NCBI RefSeq assembly: GCF_020740795.1
Contig: NC_067295.1
Location: forward strand, 1,364,501-1,428,500
Source of the DNA: Apus apus
Lineage: Eukaryota; Chordata; Aves; Apodiformes; Apodidae
Direction of reading: 5' to 3'
Length of the DNA: 64,000 nt
This document shows, one piece after another, positions 1-12,900 of this stretch. Position 1 is the stretch's first letter. Every line of letters starts with the position of its first letter. A program made the position numbers and the translations under genes. Below the pieces are notes generated by a model. The model did not search any database. It was not told the DNA's origin and worked only from the letters and a program-made list of their open reading frames with translations.

Positions 1-2784
1 AAGGTCACTGTGAGATGAAGATGTGGATCCTCCATTCAGCTAGTGGGAATTGAAATGTTAGTCCAGTTTACTCAAAGGTAGAATTAGGAAAAAAATAAAA
101 AGCTGGGCAGAAAAATGCTCCAGCCTGGTGGAACACAGACACCTCAGCCTGGTGGGGACAGAGACCGAGTAACACCAGGCTTGTCCAGGACCAGGAACAG
201 AGCCTGGAGCAGAGGGTCCTGCCAAAGGGACCCTGCACACACACCTGTACACACAGTTGTGCACACACAGGAGCTCCCTGGGATTTCCCAGCAGAGCTGC
301 TGCTCTCCCACCTCCCCCACTCCAGACAGCCACTCACCTCCTTCTCCTCATCACAGGGATTAAGTGGGGCTGGGACCAGCCTTGCTCAACCCCAAAATTA
401 CAGCTGCAGCAGGAAGCAATTAAAACCAGCCAGCAGCAGTTGAGCTGAACTAAACGAGCCAAGCTAATGAGCCTTGGGGACATTACGAGCATCCCTCTCT
501 GCCCTGACAGGCTCATGGGTCACAGGCAGGAGGCAAGGAAAAGGCAGCATGGCATCTCTCCCCCATCCCTCCTGATCCCTCCCACACATTCCCCTGAACT
601 GATCAAACCCAGGATGCTGCCCAGCCACCCTGGTTGTCAGGGCATCCTGGATCCAGCAGCTCCTCACCTGGGTCTGGGCAGATCCATTTGTCATGGGCTG
701 CGGCACCAAACCTACAGACCACAAAGAAAATACACAGTAAAAACACTCAGCTGGGACTGCTGTTCCATGCAAAAGCTTGTCCATTCCCTCCCCTTGTGCC
801 CTCCTGGAACCTAACTCCTTCCACACAACAGCATGTGGCCAGCTAGCCCCTCCCCAGGTTCCCTTGCTGCTCACTTCTAATGATTTACACTGATAATATT
901 CCACGGGATGGCCAATTTAATGAGCTCAGCTGCTGGTCACCACAATGAAGTCATTGCTAAAGGCATTACCATGTCTTATCTGTTCCAGGCTAACAGATGT
1001 GTTAATTGTGACAGGATTAACAACTGAATTATGTCAAGCATCAATGCTCCTTGTGTGCATCTCTCCAGCAGAAGACAACAACGTGGATGCACGTTGCTCT
1101 GTAACCCCAAATCCAGTGGAGCAAGAGCAGCCCATGGGGCCAAATGCAGAAGTCCAGGGCAAGGGACTGCACAGCTCCAAACCCATTGTCTCCCTGCACC
1201 ACACATGGACATGGCTGGGATTTGCTCCATTTGGGTGCTGCAGGGATTCCTACTGCAAAGCAAGGCACCTTTGCATATAAACAATAAATCCAAATCACTG
1301 TTTTGAGAGTGTGCTGGTGCAAAAGCCTCAGCTATGGTGTTGGGATCCGAGTGTTTTATCACACTGAATACTGGACTCATTGTTACAGTATAAGCTCCAA
1401 GCAACCAGCATCAGAACATGGTCAGCTCAGAGCAGGAACGATGCTCAAATCTCAGGCACTGTAAGAAGCTGAAAGATAATGTGATCTAAATAAGAAGCAA
1501 GCTTCAAGTCACAAGCAATACTGAGATGGAACTGGACCTAAAATAATGTCAAGATTTGACATGTCTGGAAATACTTTTCTATTTCCTTACTCCTGAAGGG
1601 TACAGAGCTCTTGATGATCCTAAAGGTCTTTTCCATGATTCTATGAGTCATAAAATACACCCATGGCTAAAAGGCTGCAGTGCTTCAGATCAGCTGGAAG
1701 CCTTTGGAATGGTCAGCTTGGGTCAGAGCAGTTTCACTAAAGAGCTCAGTTATCATTTCCTCTCATCCTGCAAACAACAGACTGAACCAGAGTACTTTGC
1801 CCCCAGCACAGGCTGTGACACCAGCCAGGCAGACCTGATCTGTCATCTCCAACAAACATGGGGAGGCAGCAGCAAGAGCTGCAGGATGGGCAGGGGCTGG
1901 GGAACCCCTGCACCCCACAGCCCTGCCTGTGGCCCCAGCCCGGGGAACAAGGGCTCCTTCATGGCTCTTCCATCACCCCAGCTCCTCCTGGAATGGGCAC
2001 ACAGCATCTGACACCGTTTTGGCCCCATGAGGTTTTCTGCATTGTTTGATCCTTTTCCTCAGACAAATCTCCCCACTGAGCACCCGAGGGACCCGGGGTG
2101 CGGAGCAGATCGGGAGCAGCTGGATTGGGAAACAGAGCTCCCCGTTCAGCTGGGGTGGGAAGGACCCACTCCCTGCCCCATGGGTGCTGCAGCAGGGCAG
2201 GTTGGGGAGCAGACCAAAAGCTTTCTCTGCCAGGTTTCAACAGCAAGACAAACATTCCCTTCCAAATCCATCCCTGTGATTGCCGGGGCATGAAACCTGT
2301 CCCAGCGCACCCGGCATCGCTCCTGTGCCGGGGCAAAGCAGGATTTATGGCACGTTCCCAAGGCCCCAGCCCAGCACCCCGGGCAGACTGCTCTGCTCCT
2401 GAACCCTGCGGTCCACCCTGGTCTCCCAGGGTGTGGGTGCTGCAGCTGAAAACAGAGGGGCTGGAGGAAAGGCCACCAGAGTCTTCCCCAGCCCCAACCA
2501 GAGCATCCCCCTGCCAGCTCATTGCTCAGCCCCAGCTCCCCCCAGATCCCACCAGGCTCTACCTCAGTAGCAGCAAGTTCCCAAGTTAATTATTCCCCAT
2601 GTAAAAATAACAAATGGGTTTTTCTGACTAGATTAGGAAGCATTCTCACTGTATAAATAGCTGGGTGGTGCTCAGGAAACCACTGAGGGATGAGACAGAA
2701 GGGAAACATGAGTCTCCCTCACGTCTGGAATCCCACCCATGGCACAGTGAGTCACGGAGCAGCCCAGGGAAAGCGAGGTCTCAC
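1..2784 (-). other. NHERF2 intron 4 (partial)
   Basis: Sequence downstream of exon 4 on the minus strand. I looked for the linker and the ERM-binding C-terminal exon and saw neither. The only recognisable element is a short CR1 tail near 1.6 kb. Confidence 0.7.
1603..1648 (+). repeat. CR1 LINE 3'-tail fragment
   Basis: The string around 1610-1645 (TGATGATCCTAAAGGTC followed by TTCCATGATTCTATGA) matches the terminal part of CR1 elements. Only the tail is recognisable. Confidence 0.5.
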
Positions 2785-2938
2785 CTTTGCTGTGCTCCTC
2801 TGTGGGGGTCACCCCCAGCTTCTTGAAGTAATCATCTGTTTCAGGGTCCACCACCAGGAGCCGGGCTTCGCTCTCCCGGGACTTGATGTGGGACACCACC
2901 TCCGAGTGCCGCAGCCCTTCCACGTTTATCCCGTTCAC
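2785..2938 (-). CDS. NHERF2: NHERF2 coding exon 4 (end of PDZ2)
   Basis: A 154-base exon beginning [11 protein letters not shown] after acceptor TTTGCAG and ending TEEHSK plus one G before donor AAAG|GTGAG. It finishes PDZ2 ([17 protein letters not shown]). It leaves phase 1, so the next exon, not in this window, must begin with the last two bases of a Gly, Glu, Ala, Val or Asp codon; the human protein has Gly at the corresponding position as I recall it. Confidence 0.95.
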
Positions 2939-5900
2939 CTGCAAAGCGACGGCATCAGAACCCCAGCCTGTGTCCCCCCACAGCAGAGGTGCTACTCCTG
3001 GCTCACAAACCCCCAGAGCAGCCTCCTCTTCCCCTAAGGGCTGGGATTTTCCTTGTTTAACTTCTGCTGGGATGACAGGAAGGCTACAGGCTTTTTCCTT
3101 TCCCTCGTGAGCCTCTGCCTGCATCCCAAACACAACCATTGGGAATCACAGCCCCCAGGCTCTGCCATCACCTCACCCTCCCTGGCCCTACCAAACAGCT
3201 CTCCCTGCCCAGCCTCCACCTTGAATGGGCCTCAGGCATCTCAGGCTGCCTATGGGGTGCAGCCAGAGGCAGTGGGCTGGGTGCCACCCGTGTGTCCTGC
3301 TCCCCAGCACCACCACATCATCGTTCACCTCTCCACAATGGAAAATTGTGGACTTCCCATGTGCTCGTGCCTGCTGCACAGATTCACTTCTCCCTTCCCT
3401 GCGTGTGAGCCAGGACCTACCAGGGAATGTGATCCTCTTCTCCTGATTGTTCCCTGCAGCAAGGGGACAATTGTGATTTCAAGGCATTGTTTGTAGTGGT
3501 GAATGAATCACCCTTTGTCCCTTCCAGGGGACAAGATCTTTGCACTGCCCAGCCCTCGCTGCTGGACTCACTTTTCTGCCATGAAGTCTTTACAATGCTC
3601 CATCCCAGCAAAGCTCAACCCACCCTTTGCTGCTTGTCCTGCTTTTGGCATCCAAAGTTGTCAGCTCATGGGACAACAGAGCCATGTGCTAAATAACTCA
3701 CTTCTCCTGCATCAGACCCTGAGGCAAGACAGTATCAGGGAGCAAGGGGAACCCCATCCCAGCAGCCCCCTGGGAGCTGAGCATGGCATCCACCCAGCAG
3801 CATCCAAAGTGTTGCAGGAAATCGCAGGGAAGCAGGACAGATGAGGCTGGTCCTGGTCCAGCCATGGTCCTTCTGGCTGCAAATTTGTGCAGTTGAGTAT
3901 CAGGGGAGACAACAAGCACCACCCGGAGGCAGCAGTTGCTTGACCCCACCATGAGGTGCCAAGCCAGGTGAGCTGTAGAGCCTGAGCTGGGCCAGCTGCA
4001 AACCGGCATTTGGGACGCCTGAACATCAACCTGGGGCAGAATCAGGTCCTGACAGCCAAGATATGCCTACAAGGGCTGGGATGGAAAAGGAAACTCCCCT
4101 CCCAGGCTTCACATCTCACCAACAACCTCAGCTGCTGGCTCATAACCCTGCTCCATCCCCAGCAGCATCCTCCTGCCACCCCGGGTCACCCTGATCCACG
4201 CCCAGTCCTCACCCTCGCTTGAGCTCAGCCAGGCGGCACATGGGCTGGCAGGGCTTGAAGGGGGGCATCAAATATTGATGGAAGCCCCGAAGAGCAGGGA
4301 AGGGAGAGGAATCATGTTTCTGAGCTGGCCAGCTCACCCCTCGCTGCTTTGTGTGCGCCGGGCGCTCGGCCAAGCACCCATAAATAAATCAGAGAGCCCC
4401 TCGCCGTGACACCGCGCTGCTGGGAGCTGCTGCCGCCCGCATCCCGCTCCCGGCATTAAACTTTCAGGTGCTGGGAAGAGGCAGCAGCTCCCACTGGCTG
4501 GGGAATAATTATTTGTGGGGGTAGGAAACAGGAGGGTGCTTTGGTTTTAGCATTTATAGCGGGGGACATCCGGGTGCTCCCGCAGCACAGGAGTGGAAGG
4601 GCTGCTCATGGCAAGATAATAAGTCCTAAAAATTATAGCTGTGCCTGGCTACACACAGACCAGGGGGATTAAACTAGACTAGGGCAGAATTAGAGTAGCC
4701 ACCTAGACAGCCACCAGCAGCCCCCCGTGCTGTTACCTCCACCAGCCGGTCCTGGGGCCGCAGCCCCGCCCGGGAGGCCGGGGAGTCGGGATCCACCGAG
4801 CGGATGAACTGCCCTGGCCGCGACTTCTCGCTGTGCAGGTTGAAGCCGTAGCCATTGGGGCCTTTCTTCAGGTGGCAGAGACGTGGGCACAGCTCCTTCT
4901 GCCCGTTTAAATCCTGAGGAACAGAGAGGGGAGACAAGGCATTTAATTTACAGGCTTGGTTTTGCTCTAGAGCAGATGCGACCATAAATAAAGCTACCAA
5001 GGAAGCACCGTATCTGCTCCCTGTCCTCCCGTTCCCCTGCACAGGGACAGGTTAACAAATGAATTTCCTCTCATTGAGTCTATTTTAGAAAATCAATTGT
5101 TCAAAACCATTCCAGAAAAATTAAAACAAAACAAAAAATGCATTTCCTTCTCCAGAAGCAGCCCTGATAAAGTCCACCCATAGAGCAAGACCCCCCCACC
5201 CCCGGCAGCAGCCACAGCCCTGGGCAGGGAGGAACCTCGGCTCACTGAGACACTGGATTAACCTTAGTTATTTATTTAAGGCAGTTCCATGCCCTTGGTC
5301 CCAGTGGCATCACCCGTGGGTACAATCACCCAGGGAGGGGCTCCAGGGCGACAGACCCCAGGCCTGACATCTCCTGCAGCATGGAAAGGCTGAGTTTGCT
5401 CTAGGATGAATGGCCAGGACAGCAACAAAACCCAGGTTTTCTCCAGCCCTGCCAGACCCATTGCATTATCCCGGGTGCTGCTCTTCCCACCAGCCCCAGC
5501 ACAGCCCCATGTCCCTGGCAAGAGCTACCTCAGAGATACAGCTGTTCCTTTCCACCCACACCCCCTGTGGCTGAGTTTTAATCTTTCATTAAAAGAAATC
5601 CAGTATTTAATCAAAAGGGCTGGAGCAGCTCTGCTCTGGAGACAGGCTGAGAAAGTTGGGGGTGTTCAGCCTGGAGAGAAGGCTGCAGGGAGACCTTAGA
5701 GCACCTTCCAGTGCCTGAAGGGGCTCCAGGAAAGCTGGGGAGGGGCTTGGGACAAGGGCAGGGAGGGATGGGACAAAGGGGAGCGGTTTCAAGCAGAAAG
5801 AGGGGAGATTTAGGTTAGATACAAGGGAAAAATTCTTTGCTGTGAGGGTGGTGAGACCCTGGCCCAGGTTGCCCAGAGAAGCTGTGGCTGCCCCATCCCT

Positions 5901-6846
5901 GGCAGTGTTGAAGGGCAGGTTGGATGGGGCTTGGAGCAGCCTGGGCTGGTGAGAGGTGTCCCTGCCCATGCAGGGGGTTGGAGCAAGTTAATCTCTAAGG
6001 TTAATTCCAACCCAAACCAGTCTGTGATTCTATGAAATGCCACTTCCCTCCTGCTAGCAGACCTTACTTTCACAGATCACATTTATGGTGAAATCCCTCA
6101 TAGCCTTTCCTTCCAGATTAAAAACCCAGGTGGCAATTTCCCCCACGTTCCTCCCTGGGCCAAAAGGCACCAAACACGACACACCAAACATGAAACACCA
6201 AACCTGCACCCCCTCCTCTCCTGTATCATGCCCAGGGATGTTCTCCTTCCACAGACTGCTCCAGGGCCCTGACATGCCCTGCTGCCTTCCTGCTGGAACT
6301 GCCCATGCTGGCACCTCCTGGGGTAACACCACTGCCACTGGCAGGGGACAGAGGCAGCAGAGAATGAGACATAAACCCAACTAATCCCAACAAGAAACAC
6401 CCAGTTTGTGCCACAGAGAACACGTGTTCCTGTGCCACAAGCTGTGACCATGGCTTGGACACTCCCCCAGCACCAAGTGCATGTCCCAGGCTTTAGGGGT
6501 GTGACCTGGGGATGGGTGCTGCTGTGCTGGCACAGGATGGACACCTTGGCCTCAGGGCCAGAGCACCAAATTCTTCAAAAAGCACTCACCAACGAGGGCC
6601 ACCAGCAGCAGTGCCCATCACCAGCATCAGGGCTCGCTGGGACCAGCTGCAAACTCTACCTGAACATTTACAGAGATTGACCTGACAACACAGGTTTTTT
6701 TTTAAAAAGAAAAGAAAGAAAAGAAAGAAAAGAAAGAAAAGAAAGAAAAGAAAGAAAAGAAAGAAAAGAAAGAAAAGAAAGAAAAGAAAGAAAAGAAAGA
6801 AAAGAAAGAAAAGAAAGAAAAGAAAGAAAAGAAAGAAAAGAAAGAA

Positions 6847-6934
<88 letters not shown>

Positions 6935-9900
6935 AAAACCTCACTGACTGCTTGAGTTCACACACCACTTGTGGATGCTTCCAGGACAAGGTTTGGAGGA
7001 AAAGACACCCATGGGCACGTGCCTGGGGAGCTGCTCTTGGCATCGACACCTCAAGACACGGATGGATCCTAAAAGGGAAGAATCCCCAGTGCAACATCAA
7101 CTGGTGGATGGAGCTCAGCTCTGGGACAGCCAGAGCTCCCCCCCTGCAGCCAGGCAGGGCTCCCAGGGATCATCCTTCCTCCTGCAGCCTGAGCAGGCCT
7201 GTGTGTTTCCCATGGCCCCAGCACGGCCAGTTCACCCCATCAGCCAACGCTTCCAGCTTGCCTTGGAGTTCTTCAAACTACTGAGGAAAACAGGAAATGA
7301 TTCAACCTGCCAAAGAGGGTTGGACCCACACAGCCCTGAGGGATGCACCAGGCTCTGTGCAGGGAGGGAAAAGGAGAACATCTCACGAGCACAGGAGAAT
7401 GCCTCTGCTATCACCTGTTTGTGTTTAGAAATGGGTTTTTTAGGCAGTTTTCCTCTTGCTCCATTTTTACAGGATCAGAAGCACAGGACTCAAAAAAAAA
7501 ATCACCTGAACATGCCACACTGTGGCCACCGTCCCAGTGTGGAGGTTCCCTGGGCTCAGCAGGGGAAGAGCCAGCAGGGCCAGGCCCTCCACTTCAGGGC
7601 TCCCCTGGGAATGCCAGTGGGATCCCCCGGAATCACCAGTGACATCAAATCACCCAAAATAAATAAACCACACAGGGGAAAACAGCATCTTCAGGACCCC
7701 CTTGGATGCAAGGGTGGTGACCAGTGCCCTGTCCTGCTTGCTCGGCTTCTACCACAGCATCTTGAATTCAAAGGCCCTTGAATGAAATTAATCCAAGATC
7801 TTTGATTTTAAAAATTGAATAAATAAAATCCCAATTCAGCATCTGCTCTGAGCAGAAATCCTCAGGCAAAACTGCTTATCCTCCCACAGATGATCTGGGG
7901 CTTTCGCTGGGCTCTTAAATCTCCCGACAAACGCAATCCTCAGCCACTGGAAAAAACCAGGCCTGGGAGCAGGTCTCTGCAAAGCCCCTCTCTGGGACTG
8001 AGCAAACCCCAACACCCCCCTCAGCTCCCCCAGCACATGCTCAAACACTCTGCTTACACGCTGTGTTGACACGGAGCTGCTGCAGCTCCTGCCAGCTCTG
8101 CTATTTATTTTCTTTTTGACCGGTGCCAACGTTTCCCTGGTTGTGTTCTGGGAAGTTATTTCCTAAGCTCCCGGGGGGATTTTGCCTTTGTGAAACCCAA
8201 GCCCTGAGACCAGGCCTTCCCTGTGACACCAGCACGTTATCTGGGCTCCCCAGAAACCCACCAGCACTCACCCCTGCAGAAATGCTTTGGTGTTGCTCTG
8301 GAGGAGGCTTCACTGCCCTTTCACACACCAAGAACATAAAAGCCAGTCTGGGTAAGTTAGATCCACATGCATACTAGAAAGCAGCAAAAATTAACTGTAT
8401 TTGTTGCCTATTTGCATGAAAAAAAAAAAAAAGGATGCAGAAAAAACCCTGTAAAATAAAGAATTTTTTTTCTAAGAATCCAGATACTACCAGTGGGCAC
8501 TGACTTCATCAACTGGATGAAGAAGCAGTGGGATAGCATGTCATATTCCACCTCCAACATCAGTGTCTGTACCCAGCCACAGGTATGTGTGTGCAGATAA
8601 ATGCTCCTTGGAGGATAAGTGGCATTGCCACACCAGCCCTGGAGCTGCTGCTTGAGGCAAATCATCGCCGGTTTAGAAAGAAAAAGGCTTCAAAAATGCT
8701 GTTCAGGCTGGTCCAATTAAAAGTGCACAAACAGGACATTAAACAACAATGAAATGCTTTCAATAATAACAAAAAACCCCTCTGGTTGGGTGTTGCCAGC
8801 TCTCACAATCTCATGGCAGCTCTTGCAGCCTTTGATTTTGTTTTTCCTTCTCTTAAGTTTCCAGTGGTGCTGCTGGGAGCCAGGGACCCTCAGGGACACC
8901 CCTTGGCTCTCCACGGTTCCCTAAGGACACCCCTTGTCTCACCCACAACCCTTGGGGATACTGGGATACCACAGCAGAGAGTTTGTGCCATCCCCAAGCA
9001 GATCCCTGCAGTGATCCTACCACTGCTGCCTTCCCCAAGGGCCCTGACTCCCCAGACTAACCTGTGCCTTCAAACCATCACCTGCAGCCTGACTTTGAGC
9101 AGAAACAGGGATGAAAAGGGCTTATTTCAAAGACCATGTCACACAGGCATCAGCATGTGCTTTGGAGCCAGAACAGGAATGCTGCAAACCTGCTGGGATA
9201 GACAGCCTGGGATAGCCCAGCCCAAAAGGCCACAAGTCTCCCCATACCTGGGATGCTCAAAAGTCAGGTCCCAGGAGCACCTCCAGCCCCTCTGCCCCAC
9301 AGGGGGCTACAAACCCTCCAACAGTCACGCTCTAGGGAATTATTCCAGGAATAAAACACCAGGACAGCATGGACACCTGGGTTTTCCTGGGTCCTCCAAG
9401 AGAGGAGGATGAGGAGGAACAGGAGGAAGGAGCACACACACAAGGACAGACACAGAGCTACTCTAGGGGCCGGGTCAGTACCATGGGCAGCCCGCGGGGC
9501 AGAGCAGCTCCTGCAGACCGATGCAACGAAGCCACGATGCTGCTCCCCCTGAGCCCCCCCGAGGCTGCAGGGATTCTCTCAGCACAGCCGGGATGTCCCT
9601 TGGCGATGGGAATGGGAGCTCCAGCCCCACTCGCCACCCCTACCCTGGGGATTTTGCTCACACTGAGCTTGGAGCCATCTCAGCTCCGTCACTGCGCGTA
9701 ATCCCTGGAGATCAGGGCTTGGCACCTAATCGGCTCAGTCCCGCCTGGGACCCTGGCCTGCAGCACTCTGCACCCACTGGTGCCTTCAGGGCTGCTCCCA
9801 TTGCCCAGCCTGGTGGGATTTGCCCTTTCCTGGGTGCAGCCAAAGAGGATTTAATCCCTGCTGTGAGGAATTGCAGGGTCTGGATACGCTCCTGGCTCTG

Positions 9901-12900
9901 GATCACCCTGTGACACGTCAAACCTTTCCGCCTCTGCTCCTGGAGAAAACGCAGGCAGGAGCATTCCTGACTAATTTACATTGTTAACATTTTCTTTTAA
10001 GTCAGCTCCCCTGGCGTTTCCTTTCCTTCCACATGTGGTTTCGGTCAGAAAATGGCTCCTTTGCACTCCTGCTCCCTGCAAAGGAAACCTCCACCAGCAG
10101 GGCCTCACACCAGGCTCCCATTCTTCTCGACGGCCATCTCGGGACACCAGGATATCCCAGGGGGACAAGGGACACAGCTCAGGACCTCATTGTCCCATCC
10201 CTGCTGCCCCACTTCCAGCCAGGACCTCTCCATCCCCTGCACTTTGGCTTCTCCACTGCAGGCAGCGACCACCAAGGGATGCAGGGGGGCAGAGGGAGGC
10301 AGGGCCACCTTTGGGGGTTGCAGAGGGGAAAGGCAGCTCCAGCAGAACCAGATCCTGACCAACACCCAGACACCGGCAGGCAAAGCAGCCAGGGGCGATG
10401 GTGGGAGCTGGGAAGGAGCCAGTCGGGGGGAGAAACCCGCACAGGAAGGGACCCGGGGCCGCAGAACCGCCAGAACAAGGGGCCCATTTACACACACCCT
10501 GACCGGGCACCCGCCCTTGGCAGTAATGGTTCTACTGGGAGCCGAGCTGAGCCGCGGGCGAGCTTTAATTGCCACTATTATTACCACAATTTTGTTGGAA
10601 GCTCAAAGGCTGCTGCTGCCTCCGCTCAGATGTAGGGGTGCGCTGAAGCTTTAAACAGATGCTCCCCGCCCTGATCTGAGGAGGGGGGAGAGGGGGGAGG
10701 TCCTCACATCCCCAAAACCCGCTGCCTCTCAGGTGAGAAAGACGAGGAAAGGTGGGAAAAGCCGGCGCCCTCAGCGTGGCTGCCCTGCTCGCCGTGAGCA
10801 GCGGGAGGCTCCGGGCTGGTGCCGGGGCAGGAGCGGGACCGGGGCAGGAGCGGGACCTGCGGCCCCAGACGCCGCCCTGCCCGGGACCCGCCGCCTGCTG
10901 CAGCCCGGCGGGTTTGCATTCCCCTTCCCCCAGGAATGACTCAAGTTGTCCCATTAAAGCCGCACCAGAGAAGGGGCTATTGTAGCCCAGCACCCCCCCG
11001 GGGCAGCGGGACCTCGGCGACACTTGGCGGGGGGGGACACGGAGCTGGTGGCAAATGTCAAACGAGCCTCAACAACGCAGCCGGGGAGCGGGACGAGCCG
11101 GCAGCGCCGCGAGGGGGGAGGCAAAGCTCCCCCGGGTCTGGAACCAGCGGGAAAAGCAGAGCGAAGACGCTTCCCAGGGCTTCCCAACGCCCGGATGGTG
11201 CTGAGCTCCACGCCGGGATGCGGCGGCCCCCCGCGCGCTGCGGGAAAGGGCTCGGGGGCTTTTCCATCCCCCCTCCCGGCCGCACACGCTTCCCCAGCTC
11301 CATCCCCCGGCTCGCAGGCAGCCAGCGCCGACGCGGCTCAAACTCCAGATGTTGGCGAAATGCTATAAATAAAGGAGGGGGAAGGGGAGACGGGGCTGGT
11401 GGGACGCCAGGACCCACCGATTACACACAAGCAGATGGTCCCGTCCCCGCAGGGCTGGGCTGCCAGCACCCAGGGGGAGAAGGGTGGCGGGTCCAGCAGC
11501 CGGGGGTGCCCTGGCTGCTGAGACAAACCCCCCCCGCCCCCAGCATCTGCAGAAAGAGGGTAATTCAGAGGTTCTCCACCTGCAAAGGGGGGTGATTCGG
11601 AGGTTTTCCACCACCCAGGCCAGGAATAAATCCTCGGGAAGGACCAGCTCCAGTAAACAACCTGCTTCCATTTTTACACAGCCACAAGTCTAAACTACCA
11701 CCCTCCCTGCTGGCTGAGGTGTTCAGCTCCCACACCAGTGGTCAAAAGAGAAAAACCTCGCTTTGTTCTTCACACACAAAGCCCACAGCCTGACCAACAC
11801 TCGCTCCTGAAGCTGGTAGCTTCACAGCATCTCCTGGGCAGCCCAGGCTGTCTCCATGTCACAACCAGGAGAAAGCTTCAGCTGCTCCCCAGGGGCAGTG
11901 GCAGTGCCCAAGACAATCACTGCCCAGAGACAAAAGCACAGGCTCTACCACCGCTGATCTGCCAGGAAATACCTTTGGGCACAGTGTCTGTGATCACCCC
12001 AAACGAGCAGATTTATCTCAAATACCACCAAGAGCAGAGCTGAAGGTTCTTGATGGTACCAGCCCAAACCGTGCTGCGGTGTCACCATCCATGTCAAAAC
12101 TTTGTGCCACCACTGACCCCAAGTGCCAGGCACCTCACCTGCCAGCCCCAAACACCAGGTCTGAGCTTTTGTACCTTATTTAAATTACTTTCATTATTCA
12201 AATTCCTCCAATCATGTGCATTGCTCCCACTGGATCCGAGTGACAGACGCATTTTAAAAAAACGTGTTTTGTTTGTTTTAAGACAAAAGACATTGAGATT
12301 TGTGTTTCCCCCACCAGCACCAGCAGTGCTGCCCCAGCATCCTCACAGCAGCCCAGGGGCTGCACCAGCACACACGCCCAGCGCCCTCTGGACACATCCT
12401 GGCACTTTCTCTGCCAAGGCACAGCACGCAGGGAGGGAGGATGGCAGCTGAGCCACTCCAATTAGCAGTGGAAAGCATCCAGCCACGGGTTCTCAGCAGG
12501 ACCCGCAGCCAAACCACAGCTGATAGGGCAATCTGGATATTTTCCACGGGTGAGTCTCCAGCCCCCAGAGTGGATGGAGCTCCCCACCCAGCACAGCCAT
12601 GGGAGCACCAGGTGGTGCTGGCTGTGCCAGCTGGGGTGACGTCAGGTCCCTGCTCTGCCCTTGGTCACAGCCCAACAGTGGACTGGGCAACAGGGGGAAC
12701 TGGCCATGCAATGGAAACCCCGTGCCCACAGGACAGCTCCTTCCAGCCACAGAGAAGGGACCCACCGTCCTCAGGGACACTGAGCCTGAGCCCTGCAGCC
12801 ATCTCAGACACAGCAGAGGGGACAGTGTAGCTTGTCACTGGTGACCCCAGCCCCAACAGCCCGTTCCAGGGCAACACAAAAGCAACTGGAAAAAACCTAA

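Noticed and set aside
6969-7781. A 270-codon open frame in NHERF2 intron 2
   Set aside because: No recognised domain, no conserved-looking composition, and no supporting splice or promoter signal; likely chance.
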